This document shows positions 33,462 to 46,125 of a stretch of DNA of 64,000 bases, piece after piece. Every line of letters starts with the position of its first letter. Position 1 is the stretch's first letter. The notes under the pieces were generated by a model. That model did no database searches. It saw only the letters and a program-made list of their open reading frames with translations, and was not told where the DNA came from. Source of the DNA: Typhlomys cinereus (lineage: Eukaryota; Chordata; Mammalia; Rodentia; Platacanthomyidae); contig JALPQD010000516.1 in the NCBI GenBank assembly GCA_023101885.1, positions 716,656 through 780,655 on the forward strand, given 5' to 3'. The position numbers and the translations under genes are program-made.

Positions 33462-33899
33462 TTGAGTTCAAGACTTTCTCTTCCTCTTATATGAACTCCT
33501 GAGTTAAAAATCATACATAAATTGTATAAAATTCAAAATATGTTTAGTCCAGTGTGAAGTGACATTCTGACTGCTTTTTTTTAAATTGTTCATTCAACCA
33601 TTTGTAAGTTTCCACGGATAGTTTTATTAGCAATGCCTCTATTTAGGCCAAAGATGATGAACGTAGTTAAGCCTAGAAAAAAAAAAATCTGTTTGGGTAG
33701 CGTTCTGTGCCAGCAAGAAAACCCCCTTTACTGCTTATATACCCCCAAGAGACTTTGTCCCTCCTCCCCAAGTTCTGAGCCCTTCTACTCACTGCTGGAA
33801 ATGCAAGCCAACCTGTTTTTTTTTTTTTTTCCAAGAAGTCGGTTATAAAAAAAAAAGCACATGTCCATTTTTTTTTTAGGCTTGTTCTCTGGAGATGGA

Positions 33900-34620
33900 A
33901 AACACCTTTTTTTAGACTCGATGTTTACCGCTTTGGTAAACAGTGAAATGCTGCTCCAGCAATTACCTTGAGGATAAAGGGTGTGTAGACAGACACTTCC
34001 CGCTCGGCTTCCTGCTGTGCTCCGCCAGCCAGAGCTCGGGCAGCAGCAGCAAGGACTGCTCTGAAAACTTCCTCCCTCCAGAGCAAGGTTTTTTTCTTCA
34101 TTATGTCTCCTCTTGGGCAGGAGTCCTTCCAGGGAAAACTGTCTTTTCTTATGACTGATGAGAGTGGGAAGCTTTAAGTAACAGTGTTTCTTTCAGGAGC
34201 ATCTCTTGGATGCACACAAAGCTAGATTTTTTTGGGGTAATATTGTATCCTTGGAGGTGCTCCTGTCTTCCTTGAATCATGGCAAGTGATTCCCAATCCC
34301 GTGTTTCTTTGAGCTTTGACTAAAGGCCTTCTCTAAAGCCATGGTGGATTTTTGTTCTCTTTAGTCAAGCCCAGATCACCGGATTTGGATCCAAAAATTT
34401 CAGCTCATAGTTTGTTCTCCACATTGTTTACACCACTTATTAAATTCCAAGGAATGCATTGTTTAGGTTCTTTGAAGCAAAGCAAATAAAACCACGGAGG
34501 CCCAGGCACCAAACAATAGGAATCATCCATTACCCATCTACAGGATATGTTCTTAAGAGACTGGCTCCTTTGTAGAGGGAAAATATGCCAAGTCAACAAA
34601 CAATTACAGCGAACAATGAA
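33900..34620. promoter_or_regulatory. Unique block with clustered ETS-type cores (candidate regulatory element)
   Basis: No repeats. Several CTTCC/GGAAG-type cores occur (for example cggcttcctgc near 34006 and aacttcctccc near 34067), and agcagcagcaagg at 34040-34052. Repeat-free sequence in the Erg intron makes an autoregulatory enhancer plausible. Not tested. Confidence 0.22.
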
Positions 34621-36300
34621 CCAAACCAAACAAATAGCACCTGAGAATCCTGGCCTGGACCCTGGCTACGGCCCAGCGGATGGTGTTTGTGGGAGCTAAA
34701 GGTAGAATCCTGCGTGTGGGCCATTCTGTCCAGGCCTTCTGCAGATGCCAGAAAGATTCTCCATCCCAGCTTGGCATCACTGCTGGATTCCTTCCAGAAA
34801 GGCTTCCTTTCTGATCACCTGGAGTTTCACACGTGCCCGGGGAGACCAGTGTTTATGGGAGGCTCTGCCTGCTCACTGGCAGTCTGGGGGGGCGGCCGTG
34901 AGCAGAGGATGCTCACAGGTCTGTGAGGATCATATCCACGCAGCCACTTGGCACACATACGGTGCCTTGGATGGGAAACAGAATTGCAATGAAATTGACC
35001 CCGTCGACCTGTCCCTTCAGAACCTCATGTGTTTGCTTCTATCCGCTTATCTCATGGCAGCAACTTGATTATGTTTGAATGGAGACCTCTGTCTTCCGTT
35101 GCGTTTGCCTAAAGGTGTTCGCTGGACAACGTACTCTCCCACGGGTCTCCTGATGTGCCTCCCTACAGATGCTGCCTCTAGACCCGTCGGCAGGTTTGCG
35201 AGGTTGCTCCCCTGGTCCCCTGGGTCTTGTCTGTTCCATGGCTCCCTGAGTTGTGGGCCCCTCCCATTACTCCCACCTCTAAGTGATGCTATGGTAGGCT
35301 AGCGCGAGACACACACTATTGGGGTTCCCTCTGAAGACCACCCTGGCCTCCTGAGGATCAACTTTTGCTTTTTTTTTAACCACTTGTAGTGAATGCAGGC
35401 TTAAAAGATCCATTGGATGATATTTTATTGATACAACAAAAACAGTAATAATTTTTCTTCTTTTCTCTACATTTCAAAACAATTTGCTGTAAGGGTTTAG
35501 AAAATAAAAATTGAAGAAAAGATAGTAAAATAATTGATATCACATATCCAGAGTCTATTGATGCTTGATTTGTTTGCTTTTCCCCTCTTTATACACAGGT
35601 ATAAAATTTGAGAAATGAAACTCAATTTATTAGTGATCTCCTACTCGCTTCTTTTTTTTCTAGATAGTGAAAAAAAGGGAAAGACTGAGCTTACCTTAGT
35701 CCCTTTAGAGCTGAATGCCCCACACTGCTTTTTTAAAATTCCAATTTATTTCTGAGTCCTGAGGAATTCAGGGTCAGCAGACACTCTATAGACTTTGGCT
35801 GTTTTTCCAGATGGATGTATAACTATGTCTTACTTTAGCACTTTGGCAAATGTATTTTTTTTCCTTCAAAAGTGGCCTGCACTATGACTTGTCGTGTAAA
35901 CTTTGGCTTTGTATATTTAAGGTATGTGATGTGAGCTTTTCATGAAAGCCATCTGTAATGAGTGACAAATTTATTCCACTCACATTAACGCTCCATTGTC
36001 GTCCTTGGTTATTATGCTTTGTGCATTAGGGGGCAAGAACACCCCAAATTGGCTCTTTGAGCAAAATTCCTGAATGCAGCAGGACACGAGCAAGTGAGGC
36101 TCTGGACTGGGCAGTGTTTCTCCTGCGTGCCTGGTGTGCTGCCCCTCTGGCCCATCTCCTCCCATTTCCTTCCCCTCCCATGACCACTTTTATTTTCGAT
36201 TTGATTTCTCTGTGTTCAGTATTCTTAGATTCTACCCATGAGCAGTGAGAGCATCGATATTTTTTCCTTTGGCAACTAAACCCATTTCATGAGGCATGAT
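34621..36300. other. Unique intronic sequence, AT-rich from 35350
   Basis: No repeat or exon recognised in about 1.7 kb. Confidence 0.4.
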
Positions 36301-36308
36301 GGCCTCAA

Positions 36309-36400
36309 TATTTGTCTACACTTAGGCAAGTGATAGAGTCTCTCTTTCTCGTCTTATTTGTCTACACTTAGGCAAGTGATAGAGTCTCTCTTTCTCGTCT
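36309..36400. repeat. 46-bp tandem duplication
   Basis: Two adjacent copies of a 46-bp unit starting tatttgtctacacttaggca, identical across the compared bases. Confidence 0.95.
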
Positions 36401-36429
36401 CTCTCTTCATTTTCTATTCATTCATTCGT

Positions 36430-36640
36430 TAGTTGATTTTGGAGAAGCATTTCATGTAGCCCACCATGGCCAGCTGAGGATGATCTTGAACTTCTGACTC
36501 TCCTGCCTTTACCTTCTCAAGGCTGAGGTGACAGGTATGGACCACCACACCTAGTTGATGCAGTGTTGGGTTCGAACCTAGGGCTTTATGCATGCTGGGC
36601 AAGCCTCCATCAGCTGAGCCGCACTCTCGTCCTGGATCTC
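36430..36640 (-). repeat. B4-like (ID-B1 fusion) SINE, antisense
   Basis: B1 antisense part (tcatgtagcccaccatggcc, tcttgaacttctgactctcc, accaccacacctag) followed by an ID/tRNA-like part (gggttcgaacctagggcttt, gcatgctgggcaagc, cagctgagccgcactc). Confidence 0.75.
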
Positions 36641-37540
36641 CCATGGCTCAGATTCCGTATCCATTTGTCCATTCTGTGTCTCCTCCAGGGTGAATAGTGC
36701 AGCAGAGAACAGAGGGATGCGGCTGTCTTTATCCCTTGCTCATGGTGCTTCCTCTGGACATGGCATGGGACTGCTGGTTCATGTGGTAGTCATAACATCC
36801 TCAGCACCCCACAGTGTCCACCTACCTTGCTTCCTTCAGCTGTAAGGAAGGCTCTGTTCTCCCCAACATCCCACTACAGTTCTCTCCTGTCTTCTTGGTG
36901 CCTCCCCTGTGAAATGATGTGTCCTCGTGGTTTACAAATGACCGATGCTGGACACCTTCTCATGTGTCTATTCACCATTGCTATGTCTTCTTTGGGGGAA
37001 AAAATCTTCCCAAGATCCTGTACCCGTGCTCGAGATGGTGGCACGATGGTAGGGCTGCCCGGAGCCTCGCTGGGCTTTGAGCACTCGGGGTCACTTCCCT
37101 GGAGCATGCCTGCTGTCTATACTGAGCTGCGAGCAGACACGTTTCCCTTGGGAAATTAGAAGCAGCAAGGCAGGTCCCAGGGGACACAGGCCCTGCCTTC
37201 ACTCTGTGGCGCATGTTTTGATGAGGAGGAACCAACACTGCTTGCACCTTTACCGAGGGGCAGCCAGGCCCCTCCCCCGGGTGCTTCCTTAGAGTTTGCG
37301 CTGGGTGGTCTCTCTGGGTTACCCTCCATTCACTGAGTCTTCTGGATATGACTTAGTGAGCAGGTGTAGTGGGTTTGCTGGAGACTTGCTCTTTCTTTTG
37401 TCATTGAGCTTTTAAAATTGCAGTGAAGCTGTAATTGGATCTCTCAGTCGTGGATGCCGGACTCCGGGTCCTGGCCTCCATGGGCTGGCATGCCAGGGGG
37501 AATCTGGCGGATCACATTGCCATGTTTTCTGTGTAACTTG
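36641..37540. other. Unique intronic sequence
   Basis: Nothing recognised. Confidence 0.4.
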
Positions 37541-38100
37541 CACTTGTAGGAGTTGTGATGCCTTCGTCAATGGAGGCCTTCATTGGGAGCTGACATTTTG
37601 TATGCAACCATAATGTAACCTGCCGTACAACGATCAATTTCAAGGTAGCCCAGTCACTCATCAAAGCTAGGAAATAAGACTGAACCACCTACTGAAATTT
37701 CAAATTGTGCGAGTATATTATTATTAATTTGGCTAAAATTTGCTATTGAAAATAGTGAACATGTGCTCTTTGCTAAGACCCAAAGTGTTCTATTACCTTA
37801 GTTAGGTAGTTTCAGTGAGTTTTTTCCTCAGTCAAGTCATTTAGGAATAATTTATCTCTTCATCAAGTGCTCTTTGCAAATAAATACTTGCTGGAGGAAT
37901 GAATGCATGAAGAAAGGATGGAACATTTCCGGCAATATTTCCCTGAGCAAAACCAGGCAAAACAAGTCTAGATTTTGAGGAGTCAAAGGAAAGGAAACTG
38001 GCTGTTATCTGAGAGTCCAGATGTTGGAAGAAACTTGATTGGCCACCAAAGAGTTCATTGTGTCTTGAGCTAATTGCACTTTGGATCCCCGCTTGCCCGA
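37541..38100. promoter_or_regulatory. AT-rich unique block with an ETS site (weak enhancer candidate)
   Basis: Repeat-free and AT-rich. TTTCCGG (37926-37932) is the complement of a high-affinity CCGGAAA ETS core. Other motifs are ordinary. Confidence 0.2.
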
Positions 38101-39215
38101 TTGTTCTAGGATAATTCTAGGTGGCTAGGATGCTGTAGGGACTGCGCATGTGCTGCGTGGGGAGTGCAGATGGGTTCACAGTGCCTGTAGCTGCTGTCAG
38201 GAAAACAACAAAGGAAACCAGATCCAAACTTCCTTTTGCTGTTTGCGTCTAACTTCCAACACTATTTGTCAACAAAGACACTTGTCGCTTGTCCATGGTC
38301 ACCTTCCCACAGAACCGAGATTGCTATTGGAATGTGAACCCGGGTCTTTCTCCCCTGGCACAGGGCTGGATTCTCTTCACCAGAGAAATCAGCGCATGGT
38401 CAGACACAGGATATAATGTGAAGAAGTTTTTTTTAAAAAAATGGGAGGAGTGTTGTTTTGAAAAATTATGACTGTCTGGTTGCTGTAATCAGGGAGTAAT
38501 TTAATTCTTGGCATGAACTCTAACACTCTTAGAAATTGTACAATCAAGGCAAATATTGGATCAGATGATGCCATAAAATGGAGACCTGTGGGGATTGTTG
38601 TGAAAAAAAAGTGCATTGGTAATAAATTAGTTTCTCAGAGTAACTCTAACAATTTTCTGCCAACATCATAATTGCAAACAACAAATATTTATTCTTTGGT
38701 GTTTAAGGACAGATGCCCAAAAGCCAAAGGGTTGATTGGCAGGAAGGTCTCTTGAGATCTGGGGAGGACCCATACCGTGCCTCTCTCCTGACTTCTCCTG
38801 CCTGCCCACGAGGCTGGCGATCCTTGTCGCTCTGACCGCTGCCCCTGTCACACGCCGGCTTCCCTGCACACACAGTTCTGCCTCTTACAAAGCTGCGGCC
38901 CGACGTGGAACCCACTTGAACTAATTTATTACTACGAGCTCACTGCAGACATTGACCACAGTGGCAAAGACCCAGCCTCTAAATGAGGCCACATTCTGAG
39001 ATCCCAGGAGGATTCGACCACTGAAGGTGAGAGAGACAAAGGTGTTAGAGTCCAGCTTCTGCCCTGCATGTAATTTGCTAAAGGAGAGGGGAGCGCTGCT
39101 CATTGACTGAGCCTAGTAAGTAAACCACAGATTCGAGAGTTGTAACCTTCACGCCTCCTCCTTATTCACCTAGGTGTGATCAGCAGCCCAGGAGTGAGCA
39201 CAGTTTAATTTATTG
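38101..39215. other. Unique intronic sequence
   Basis: No repeat or exon recognised. Confidence 0.4.
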
Positions 39216-39221
39216 AAAGCA

Positions 39222-39222
39222 T

Positions 39223-39264
<42 letters not shown>
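39222..39264. repeat. (CA)n microsatellite
   Basis: Uninterrupted CA dinucleotides. Confidence 0.95.
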
Positions 39265-39268
<4 letters not shown>

Positions 39269-40149
39269 ATAGCGTGCCTGTCTACCATGACAGCATTGAA
39301 ACCCGTGGAACAATCAGAATGAAATCAGTGTAGGGCTAAGTGCTCAGTCTGCAGCTGCGTCAGTTTCACAAGATCCTGGGTGAGATGCTGCGGTTTCTCT
39401 TATCTCATCACTTGACTTGTGAGTGTCAGGAGGAGGGAGCGCACAGGGCAGACATGGGCTTGTCAGAAGCACATGGGCTCTGCCCCCCGCAGCAGCCAAT
39501 CACTGGCGTCTTGTGGGCCTCACCCCTCACAAGGATGAATATGCAATTGATCTCTTGTTAGGACAGGGCTCAGAGTTCCTGTGGCTTTCTTCACCACCAT
39601 CTTCAAGATGAGTCGACCTGACACCAGCTCCTCACAGTGGTCCCTTGTGCTAATGTTACTATCTGGAATCCTCTCACGGCTGGGTCTCTCTTGTTTTTGG
39701 CATCTGCTCAGGTTCTACACACAGAGGATTTGGGTCTAGAACATGAACTGCCTTGCAGTATTGAGAGATGAGCCAATTCCGCACAAAAGATGGAGTTTCA
39801 TCTTGTTGCTAACAGGCTTTCTTGGGAAAGAAGCATGAGTTTAAATTAAGGAACGGGCTAAGGGCACATGCCACGCTGCCAACGTATGCCTTCTCTCTAG
39901 TTCTCCTGTCCGTGGTAGTCACTCTAGGATAAGACATTGGCCAGCTTGAGTGCCCTCTCCCATCTCGCTAGGGCAGTGGCGAGCTCGAAGTGTGATGGGA
40001 TCCCTCCACGTAATCCTTTGCACACATCTAATTTGGTGGAAGACGAGTCCTTGAGTGGTGGGAATAAATTCTGCTGGCTGTACTGGAGGGTCTTCTTTTT
40101 CCTCCCACAAGGGTTAAAGGTCCTGTTCAGCACATCCTCGTGCGCTTTG
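39265..40149. other. Unique intronic sequence
   Basis: Nothing recognised. Confidence 0.4.
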
Positions 40150-40401
40150 AAAGCAAATCCCCCTGGGCTGGAGAGATGGTTCAAGGGGTTAAGACTCTAC
40201 CTCACAAACAGAAAGTCCTGAGTTCGGATTGCAGATCCCATGTAAAAACTCCAAGTGGAAATGGGGGCAGCCTGCATTTCTGGCGCTGGTGGGCAGAGCC
40301 TGAGAAATTCCAGAGCAAAGCAAAAGGAGGTAGAAGCAACCCAGGATGATTCCCTGAGTCACCCTTGGCCCTTCACAGGCACACACAGTGACCTCTGATA
40401 A

Positions 40402-40450
<49 letters not shown>

Positions 40451-40546
40451 ACACATATGCAAAAGTAAATAAAGTTTAAAATTATTTTATGAAAAGGGCA
40501 TGCTAACAAACTACCATCTAAATATATATAAAAAAGCAAATCCCCC
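40150..40546 (+). repeat. Complete long-bodied B2-superfamily (DIP-like) SINE with target-site duplication
   Basis: The flanks AAAGCAAATCCCCC (40150-40163 and 40533-40546) are a perfect 14-bp target duplication. Between them lie head gggctggagagatggttcaa, B box-like gagttcggattgcagatccc, the long body with gaggtagaagcaacccagg, a (CA)n tail at 40404-40444 and an A-rich end with AAATAAAG. It is the best full-length reference copy in the window. Confidence 0.85.
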
Positions 40547-42000
40547 ATCGCAGCATCTTGTCTCAAGTTGCTGTCGGCCATCTCACGTGCACACCCCCTC
40601 TGCGCTCCAGCTCTGTTCTTGCTGTTGGGCAGGTCTGGACACCTGCATAGGTGAGGTTACCATGGCGACATGCTTGCTGTACAAACCCATCCATACCCTG
40701 TGGGTTCGAGGCGGGGACAAGAGCTGATGAGCTATTCTGAGGGTGGCCTCTCTGGCCACGGTGAGGACTCGATTAAGCTGTTGGCAGGGACATTGGCACA
40801 GAGCGTAGTTGACCAAGTGCCTTCCTTCTCCTTTTTATTAAAAAGTGAGATGCTCACACTCAGAGACAGGCTACTGTGTACAGCATCCGTCCCCCATGTG
40901 GCCCGGTCAACGTGCTTCAGGCTGTTTCTTCCTAAGCACTGGGCATGTTAAACCCCTTTAAACCCCTTACGTCCATCTAGGCTGTCACTGCTGTAACTTT
41001 CACCTGTGTGTTGCTAGTAGTACGTGGGCACAGCCCAGGGGCTCCGTATAAACTAGGCTGAAGCAAGCTACTGCCTGACTGATAAGGTAAGCGACTTCAG
41101 ATACCGCTCTTTGGGGGGTTGAAAAGGTTATTTTTAACCCCAGTTCTCCTAGTGGCACCCCTAACCTTTTGGTATTTCACAGGGGCCCCGTTTGGTTAGC
41201 ACTATTCTTACGGCATTTACTGATAAAGACTAGATCACAGGTTTGCTCTGCATGAAGCTAAGAACTTCTCAGAGATTAAAAAAAAAAAAAAAAACACCAG
41301 AAAACCTGAGATAAACTCCATCTTTGAACAAAGACAGACAGGACTTCAGGGTGTCTACTGTGGCTATTTCTGCTGCTGGAAAAAGCAAAAGAGATGGGAG
41401 CAAGGTGTCTTCCCACAGTGGACAGGGGGTCTTGTACCAAACATCGAGGCCCTGCTCATCAAAGCAGGAGTTTGTATTTAAAAACATCCCAGGAATGCTT
41501 CCTGGTTAATGACCACTGCTTGCTCAAGCCAAAGTTAGAAGTTACCTGAGGGGTCAACAGAACCCTTGCCCACCCTTCCCTCACCCCCCCAGTGGTCGTT
41601 GGTGCGCATCTGAGAAGGGGCCGTTGGCGTGGAGTTCAAATCTGGTTGTTTAGTCTGCGCAGAGGGGGAAGGATTCTGTCTCTTTAATGTTTATAACGGT
41701 TGGACAGACCTTGCCGGGTGAAGGTTAATTGCTCTCCAGTTTAAGCAGTTCTGTGCCCAGATGGGTTATCAGGACTGAACACTCGTTACAAGATTAATCT
41801 CATTTCCGACAAGACTTCCCTTTCCTTCAACTGATTTCTGCCTTGCCATTGGGGCTGTCGTCAGCCGTTAAAAGGAGGGCGGATCGCTATGGGACAGGCA
41901 GCTGGGAGGCAGGACGGCGGTGCAGAGCCAGGATGGCCTATCTCGGGGAATATCTTTAGGAGAACGCCTGTCAGGGGGCTCATAAACAGCAGGGACAATT
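40547..42000. other. Unique intronic sequence
   Basis: An A-run lies at 41277-41294. No repeat or exon recognised. Confidence 0.4.
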
Positions 42001-42064
42001 GGAGGCCTTGAACCTAAGAGCTTGGCGAGAAGGCTCTGGTAGCTGCGGCCGCCTCCCGCCCTGC

Positions 42065-42112
42065 AGGGCCCTGCCCTGTGGCACAGCCCCCTGCCCTGTG
42101 GCACAGCCCCCT
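42065..42112. repeat. Short tandem duplication
   Basis: ctgccctgtggcacagcccc occurs twice in succession. A GCGGCCGC site lies just upstream at 42045-42052. Confidence 0.85.
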
Positions 42113-42224
42113 GCTTTGGTTGCTGCTGGTCTGCAGAGTTCTAAAAACAGTCATTCTGTGACCCGCGGCATTCCCGGGAACCCCACCTGCGCAGAGGGCT
42201 GCTTATGGTGGAGACGTGGCCCGC

Positions 42225-42560
42225 AGGGGAGGGGGAGGAGCGTAGTTCAAAGAGGATGTGGCTGGGGGGGGCATAGCTCAGAAGGCACACAACTCATGGG
42301 GGAGATGCAACTCAATGGGGGGACAAGGTGGAGAGGGGGACACGGCTTGTAAGAGAGGGTGTGGCTGGGGGGTGCAGCTGGGGAATGCAGCTCGCGGGGA
42401 GGCGTGACTCAGGGAACACAGCTCATAGGAACAACGCAGGAGAGAGGATCGCGTCAGAAGGGAACGTGGTTGGGGGAGGGTGCAACTCAGGGGCAGGGGA
42501 ACATGTGTCGGGGGGACACGAGGTTCAGGGGAAGCAGCTTTCAGAGACCCCAGCTGATGG
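42225..42560 (+). repeat. Degenerate G-rich minisatellite
   Basis: Loosely repeated units of about 20-26 bases with the pattern G-run, then a CAACTCA/CAGCTCA-type word (cacaactcatgggg, gcaactcaatgggg, gcagctcgcgggg, gtgactcaggg). Many GGGG runs on this strand give G-quadruplex potential. Confidence 0.65.
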
Positions 42561-43460
42561 TTCTTGCCCTGTTAGTACATGTGCTGGGGGGTGGGGGTCA
42601 CTGAATTCCCGAGAACCTTCCAGATGTCTGTTTGGTCTCAGAGACTTTAGACACATCATTTTAGACACGTGCCTTGAAACGGCAGGCTGCCTCTCTTTAG
42701 TTGAGAACGTGTACCTTCATTTCTTCAGCCTGTCTCTGGTTCTGCCAAGAGCACGGCAGGTCATTCGGGGATTCGGTGGAGCGCCAACTCATTTATTTAT
42801 TCAACAGCGGCGTATCTTCCTCTCTCCTGCCCAACCCTGCCCTCCACCTGAGCCAGGGCCACATAGTGAGACTTAGAACAGCTCAGTGGTGGGCAGGGGA
42901 GACTGGCAAATCGAACCCAGGTGGCCACAAAAGGATATGTCAGGAGACCAGAGGTGGATTGTGGGTCAGTGCTGGGGGGTGAGGGGGGGCTCAGTAGGCA
43001 AGGTGCGCGAGGAGGACTGGCAGGCAAAGAGGCAAAAGCAATGTGACAGGAGGTTTGTGGGCGAGCAGAGTATTGGCACGCAGGGGTGTGGACAGGACTG
43101 GGGGTCTCAGCACAGCGTCCTGCTATCACACTGCCGGCCATAGGAGCAGTCAGAAGAGCCCAGTACCTCAATAAAGGGTGCTTCACTTGGTGGTCAGGTG
43201 TGATCTAGATGCCAAGTCCCTTCCCTATGTGAAAAGATCGAGAAGTTTACTCCGGCTGCAGGGTGTCTTTCATGGGAGGCAGAGTGAAAGGTTTGGGACC
43301 TGAGACGCGCTCTGACCACCTTCCTGTGACGTCGCATACCCAGCATGAACCTCATGCCCCTCTTCATGGGCTGGACTGCCTTTGAAGATGCTGTGGTCCT
43401 TTGTTTTGATGTGGCTTTACAATCTTCTGCCTCACGGATCTCTGTGTTCAGAGGTTGCGA
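42561..43460. other. Unique intronic sequence
   Basis: Nothing recognised. Open frames reading both ways here have no known domain. Confidence 0.4.
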
Positions 43461-43461
43461 G

Positions 43462-43565
43462 ACTGTGTTTTGAAACCAAACCAGGCTGCCGGGTTAGAAT
43501 CCTGCCATTCTCAGCCCGTGAGCTCCGGGCATCTCAGTTTGCCAGGGCTCTGTCTGTGGTAACTC
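43462..43565 (+). repeat. Possible MIR fragment
   Basis: aggctgccgggttagaatcc resembles the tRNA-like core of MIR (tgcctgggttcgaatcc). Short and diverged. Confidence 0.3.
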
Positions 43566-45830
43566 AGCTTTTAAAAGGTTGGGGTGCCAGGAGAGCCTGG
43601 AGCTGGGCACCAGGTGTCCGTGTGGTCAAGGTGAGCTGCCATTCTTACAAAAACCTTATGCGCCATGTGTCCTTTCCTTAGACGCACCCATGTCTCAGAA
43701 CAGAGAGAGGTGAAGCCTCATTCAGCCAAAGATGCTATAGTGGTTGCAGATTTCTCAGCCTATTTTCTCTTCCTAATACCTAGCAGAGCCGCCCTCCACG
43801 TCTCGGTTTCTTTACGCTGAAAACAAGGGTCGGACAATCACCACCCCTTCTGGATGTCCAGCGACATGGTCAGGGAAGCCTTTCCTGGGTCCCACAAGCC
43901 ATCCCGTGGCAGAAGGGAGTTTTAAGCCCAGCAGAAACATCGAGGCTGAGTCGGGAAGAATCCGGAGGGAGGCTGCAGGGCCCAGCTTGGGGCCGCCTCC
44001 TCCTGGCCCCTGGGGCAGGGGGCGCTCAGGGCCGTGAGGACAGGCCCTTCTGGGGACACATCGAGGCTCCGCCGCCCACAGGACAAGGACGCCTCACGTG
44101 GTCGACGCTCGTCACCGTGAGCAGTCCGTGTGGTCTCCAAGGAGGGTGGTGCTCAGGGAGCGGTCTGTACCCTCTCTTACTTCTTGACTCCCCCAGACAG
44201 CCTCGCCCTTTCCCTTCAGAGAGTTCTGTGGACCGAGCGAGCTGGAAGTCCTTTAGCAAGCGGTATGGACAGGGGCTGGCGGGGGCCTCAGCTGAGACCA
44301 TTTCGGCAAAGGATCCACATTGCGTCTTGCTCCTTAGGGTGACGCCGGCTGACTCATAACGTGACATGAGTGGTTCCTCCCGATTACATCGGCATTTCTG
44401 GGAACTGAAGGCTACTTTTAAGACAGGCTTACGTGTGAGTAAACTTTAAACCAGTCCTCTTTATCCCCACACGTGCTGATAGAGGAAAAAATAAATCAGT
44501 TGGCTCATTCAATCCAACATCTTCTTTTAATTTTCTGTGTAGCTGCATTCCACCTTAATCTTTCATATATTTATATTACATGTATGGAGTATAACTAGAG
44601 AGACATGTATAATGTATATTCTTTAGTTCCAAACTCTCATATTTGACATAGATAGAACTTAAGTGGACTTTAAAAGGATCTGGAAATGGTGCATTTACAC
44701 ATAACTTACTTTGCGAGCTACCAGCACCCCAATGCCACGACTCCTGATGTCCTCCGTGGCCAGAGGAGGTGCCACGAATGTGTAATGGTCTCCGATGTGA
44801 GTCAGTTTCCTGCACGTCAAGGTGAGATTAGGTTTGAGTCATCGCCACGTCGCCGCGGTCTGGCATCCAAAGAATGATGTTCTCTTCAGAAGCGAGAACA
44901 ACTGTCTGGAAGAAGCGCGTGAGAGATGGTGGGGGATGGGAGATCCACAACAATGGCAGATCCTCGAAGAGCCAGGGCTGCCTGGAAGAGCGTGAGCGAG
45001 TAACCGCTGGGCCCCGGAAGCCAGCCCAAGGCACCTGGAGGGGCCGCCGCTGGCTCGGACCAGCGCTGGACAACTTGTGCAATCCCGCCGCTGTCTCTGC
45101 TTATTCAGCTGAGCAGCTGAGGTCAACCCGCGACCCCCGGGGACCATGGAGCTCTGGGTCCAGAACAGTCTGGGCAGGATGGTACTGAGCGGTACCAGAG
45201 GTCAGGGTGTTGGCCCCAGACTAAGAAGGTCAAAGTGTGTCACCTGCTGCCCTCTCTGTCGGTCCACACAGGCATGGCCAGCTGCCGCAGGCCAGGGGTG
45301 CATAGCACCCCACTAGCTCCTCCCCTTCCTAAAGGGAAGTATCAGCTTCCCTTCAGTGAACTCGGCTTTGCTTTGTGTATCGTCGCTTCACAGAGCAAGT
45401 CGATCTTGCCAATGACCTGCAGGGAGATGGCCCCGCTTCCCGCAGGGTGACCTTGGGAAGCCCACCCATCAGTCCCTGGTCCCTCCACAGCTGACCACCA
45501 CCGAAACTCTTCACATTGCCCAGCTTCTCCTCCCGAAGGATTCCTCCGGCCCTGGCTCGCACGTGTCTGCCAACTCCTTCTCATCCGCCAAGGCCCTTCT
45601 CCGAGGCTCTGTCCTGCCCCACGTCCTGGGATTCTGCCTAGGAATGACTTGGGAGAAGGTGTTCCATGGCTTAGGACGGTCACAAATGCATCTGGTGCTG
45701 ACAGGTGAGGGCCCAGAGTTCAAGTCCCAGCCCTGCTCCTTCCACTCCTTGGCCCAGAGCTCTCTTCCTGAGAAGAATGTGGGAGTGCAGGGAACGGACG
45801 CATTCAGCTTTTCTTGTCTGAGAGTCTCTG
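43566..45830. other. Unique intronic sequence, locally CpG-rich
   Basis: CpGs are denser at 44020-44120 and 44890-45140. No exon or repeat family recognised. Confidence 0.35.
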
Positions 45831-45833
45831 TGC

Positions 45834-46125
45834 AGGTGTGTGGGGCGTGTACACACGTGTGTGGTGTGTACACACGTGTGTGCACATGTGCATGTACAGG
45901 CCAGAAGACAGCCTTCAGGGTTGTCCCTAAAAAGACATCTACCTTTTATTTATTTTGAAGTGAGCCTCTCTTGTCGGCCAGGAACGTTCCAGTGAGTCTA
46001 CACTGGCTAGCCAGCTAACCCCAGGGATCTCAGCCTTCCTAGCCCTGATGGCAGGCCTGGGCTCAAAGTCATGCACTTGTGTTGACAAAGCAGGTTGCTT
46101 TACTGACCTGACCGAGCTCTCTCTT
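45834..46125 (-). repeat. RSINE1-like SINE, antisense, with palindromic TG tail
   Basis: Twice-repeated gtgtacacacgtgtgtg words at 45847-45885, then ggccagaagacagccttcag, and later agccagctaaccccagggat and cttgtgttgacaaagcaggt. Confidence 0.45.
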
